Source of the DNA: Deltaproteobacteria bacterium
GTDB taxonomy: Bacteria; Bacillota; Desulfotomaculia; Desulfotomaculales; JAGUVT01
Assembly: GCA_020062745.1 (NCBI GenBank)
Contig: JAGUVT010000104.1
Span: 1 to 55,604 of the forward strand
DNA length: 55,604 nucleotides
Direction: 5' to 3'
Part shown: positions 54,552 to 55,604 of the stretch, piece after piece
Position numbering within the stretch: position 1 is the first letter of the stretch
How the letters are laid out: the number at the start of each line of letters is the position of its first letter
Position numbers and translations under genes: made by a program
Notes under the pieces: generated by a model
The model's database searches: none
What the model saw: the letters and a program-made list of their open reading frames with translations, nothing else
What the model was told of the DNA's origin: nothing

Positions 54552-54797
54552 TTAAACATTTTGCATCTCAAAAATCAAATATGACCTACCTGCGTTTTTC
54601 TCAATACGCAGCATCACCATTTCATCCTCCAGGCCGTGGCGTGAAAAGTCCAGGCGGGGAGATCCCGCCAGCAGGTTCTCCGCGGCGATCTGCTTGAGTT
54701 GAAAAGGAAGCAGGCTGGTACTCCCGGCCAGTTCCTTCAGCGGCGCGCATCCGTTGGAGCGTGCATGTAAAGATGCTTCAATCAACCAGGCGGCAAA
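54552..54797 (-). pseudogene. Second copy of the brxA 3' end
   Basis: The minus strand reads AAWLIEASLHARSNGCAPLK, then ELAGSTSLLPF and ENLLAGSPRLDFSRHGL, nearly the same as the C-terminal part of BrxA near uvrC. The match covers 54607-54794 against 24687-24874 with no gaps. There is no start codon or upstream brxA sequence, so it cannot be expressed as a BREX protein. It stands 9 nt after the ADP-ribosylglycohydrolase stop. Confidence 0.85.
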
Positions 54798-54805
54798 AAA
54801 AAGAG

Positions 54806-55604
54806 TTAATGAAAGCTGTTTCTGGTTAGCAGGAAGGCGAACTTTTCTCCCAGGGCCAGGATTTCCTCAAACCGCGCCAGCCCTTCCAGCCAATTCCGGG
54901 GTATTGCGCCGTAGCCGTAACAGACTCCCGCCAGGCCACCGGCCACAGCGCCGGTGGTGTCGGAATCGCCGCCGAGGTTGACAGCCGAAAGAACGGTATC
55001 AGAAAAAGTGGCGTTGTTCAACAGGCACCAGATAGCCGCCTCCAGTGTGCTGACCACATAGCCGTCGGAGCGGATTTCCCTTTCGGGAAGGCCGGGCAGG
55101 GAGCCGTTTAAAATACGCTCAAAATGGGGCAGTTCATCGGTTAAAGCAGTTTTCGCGCCCAATTCAGGAGCCCTTTCCCTCATTTTTTCGCCGGCCGCCG
55201 CCGGTGTGTTTCCGGCGAGCAGTTCTTTGGCCAGCAGGGCGTAAAGGAAGCAGGCTAACTGGCTGCGCGGGTGTCTGTGCGTAAGGCAGGATATTTTGCA
55301 GACGGCCTCGCGCATCCCCTCCTCTTTGTTTCCGGCGAAGTACAGCGCCGCCGGCAAAATGCGCATGAGCGACCCGTTGCCGTTGCTCATCTCGTCGTCC
55401 GGTCCGGCCAGGGCGGGATCGACTCCGCCCTCCAGCCGCAGGATCGCTTGCCGGGTAGCGCCGCCGATGTCGAATGCCCTCCCGTAAGGTGTCCAGTAGC
55501 CTTCGCGGTACCACCGGACAAACCTCTTCCCGGCATCCGCCGGATCATACCCGGCCTCGACCAGGCTTTCCACCAGGCACAGCGTCAAAGAAGTATCGTC
55601 CGAC
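54806..55604 (-). CDS. ADP-ribosylglycohydrolase family protein, N-terminus outside the window
   Basis: Removes ADP-ribose from proteins or other substrates (DraG-like). The window edge cuts into SDDTSLTLCLVESLVE, the first metal-binding motif (S-D-D-T). Further on: FDIGGATRQAIL, MSNGNGSLMRILPAALYF, LTHRHPRSQLACFLYALL, and the second metal motif AVNLGGDSDTTGAVAGGLAG. All ligand positions for two Mg2+ are present. About 266 residues are visible and perhaps 30-60 are missing upstream. Whether it belongs to the defence island or is a flanking gene cannot be told here. Confidence 0.9.
   Translation of the reverse strand, partial: SDDTSLTLCLVESLVEAGYDPADAGKRFVRWYREGYWTPYGRAFDIGGATRQAILRLEGGVDPALAGPDDEMSNGNGSLMRILPAALYFAGNKEEGMREAVCKISCLTHRHPRSQLACFLYALLAKELLAGNTPAAAGEKMRERAPELGAKTALTDELPHFERILNGSLPGLPEREIRSDGYVVSTLEAAIWCLLNNATFSDTVLSAVNLGGDSDTTGAVAGGLAGVCYGYGAIPRNWLEGLARFEEILALGEKFAFLLTRNSFH

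Overview
The window looks like chromosome of a moderately GC-rich, spore-former-type Firmicute, most likely a Peptococcaceae relative (Pelotomaculum/Desulfotomaculum-like). This is inferred from the uvrC–rapZ–yvcK–whiA cluster, the pgk–tpiA–gpmI–eno–secG run, a sigma-54 gene, a membrane pyrophosphatase with a K+-independence signature, and strong AGGAGG ribosome sites with frequent GTG/TTG starts.

Layout. (1) 1-2.4 kb is a decayed mobile patch next to the 3' end of ssrA: a partial IS3 element that truncates a gene with a 24-bp tandem repeat, an XRE regulator, and a serine recombinase with a large internal deletion. (2) 2.4-24.6 kb is core genome: ssrA, smpB, a hotdog protein, hppA, secG, eno, gpmI, tpiA, pgk; lemA with a DUF2207 protein on the other strand; then rpoN, whiA, yvcK, rapZ, a phosphoglucose/phosphomannose isomerase, a glycogen-debranching enzyme, a ROK kinase and uvrC. 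(3) 24.6-46.0 kb is a defence island read right to left. It is a type 3 BREX operon (brxF, brxC, pglX ... pglZ, brxA). Where brxHII would be expected between pglX and pglZ there is instead an ArdC-like metallopeptidase, a complete six-gene type III-B CRISPR effector module built on a Csx11-type Cas10 (cmr1, Cmr6-like RAMP, csx11, cmr4, cmr5, Cas5/Cmr3-like RAMP), and a patch of toxin-antitoxin genes and relics. There is no CRISPR array, cas6 or adaptation gene. (4) 46.0-55.6 kb is an accessory tail: several toxin-antitoxin modules (RelE/Phd, HicAB, four PIN/VapC pairs), a Fic protein, truncated membrane genes, two copies of a tyrosine-recombinase relic, a chimeric HsdM/HsdR relic, IS-end repeats, a second copy of the brxA 3' end, and an ADP-ribosylglycohydrolase cut by the window end.

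How it fits together. The BREX core is broken in three places: a 1-nt frameshift in brxC, an in-frame TGA at a zinc-ribbon cysteine of pglX, and a frameshift in brxA. brxF, pglZ, the metallopeptidase and all six CRISPR effector genes are intact and tightly packed, with ATGA overlaps at several junctions. The Cas10 palm lacks GGDD, so it probably makes no cyclic oligoadenylate; the Cmr4 backbone keeps its likely catalytic aspartate. The module would need crRNA supplied from elsewhere in the genome. Two pairs of direct repeats (hicB promoter region, 27.76/47.84 kb; brxA tail, 24.69/54.61 kb) suggest how the island was built by duplication and insertion. All assignments are by reading the sequence; no database search was run.
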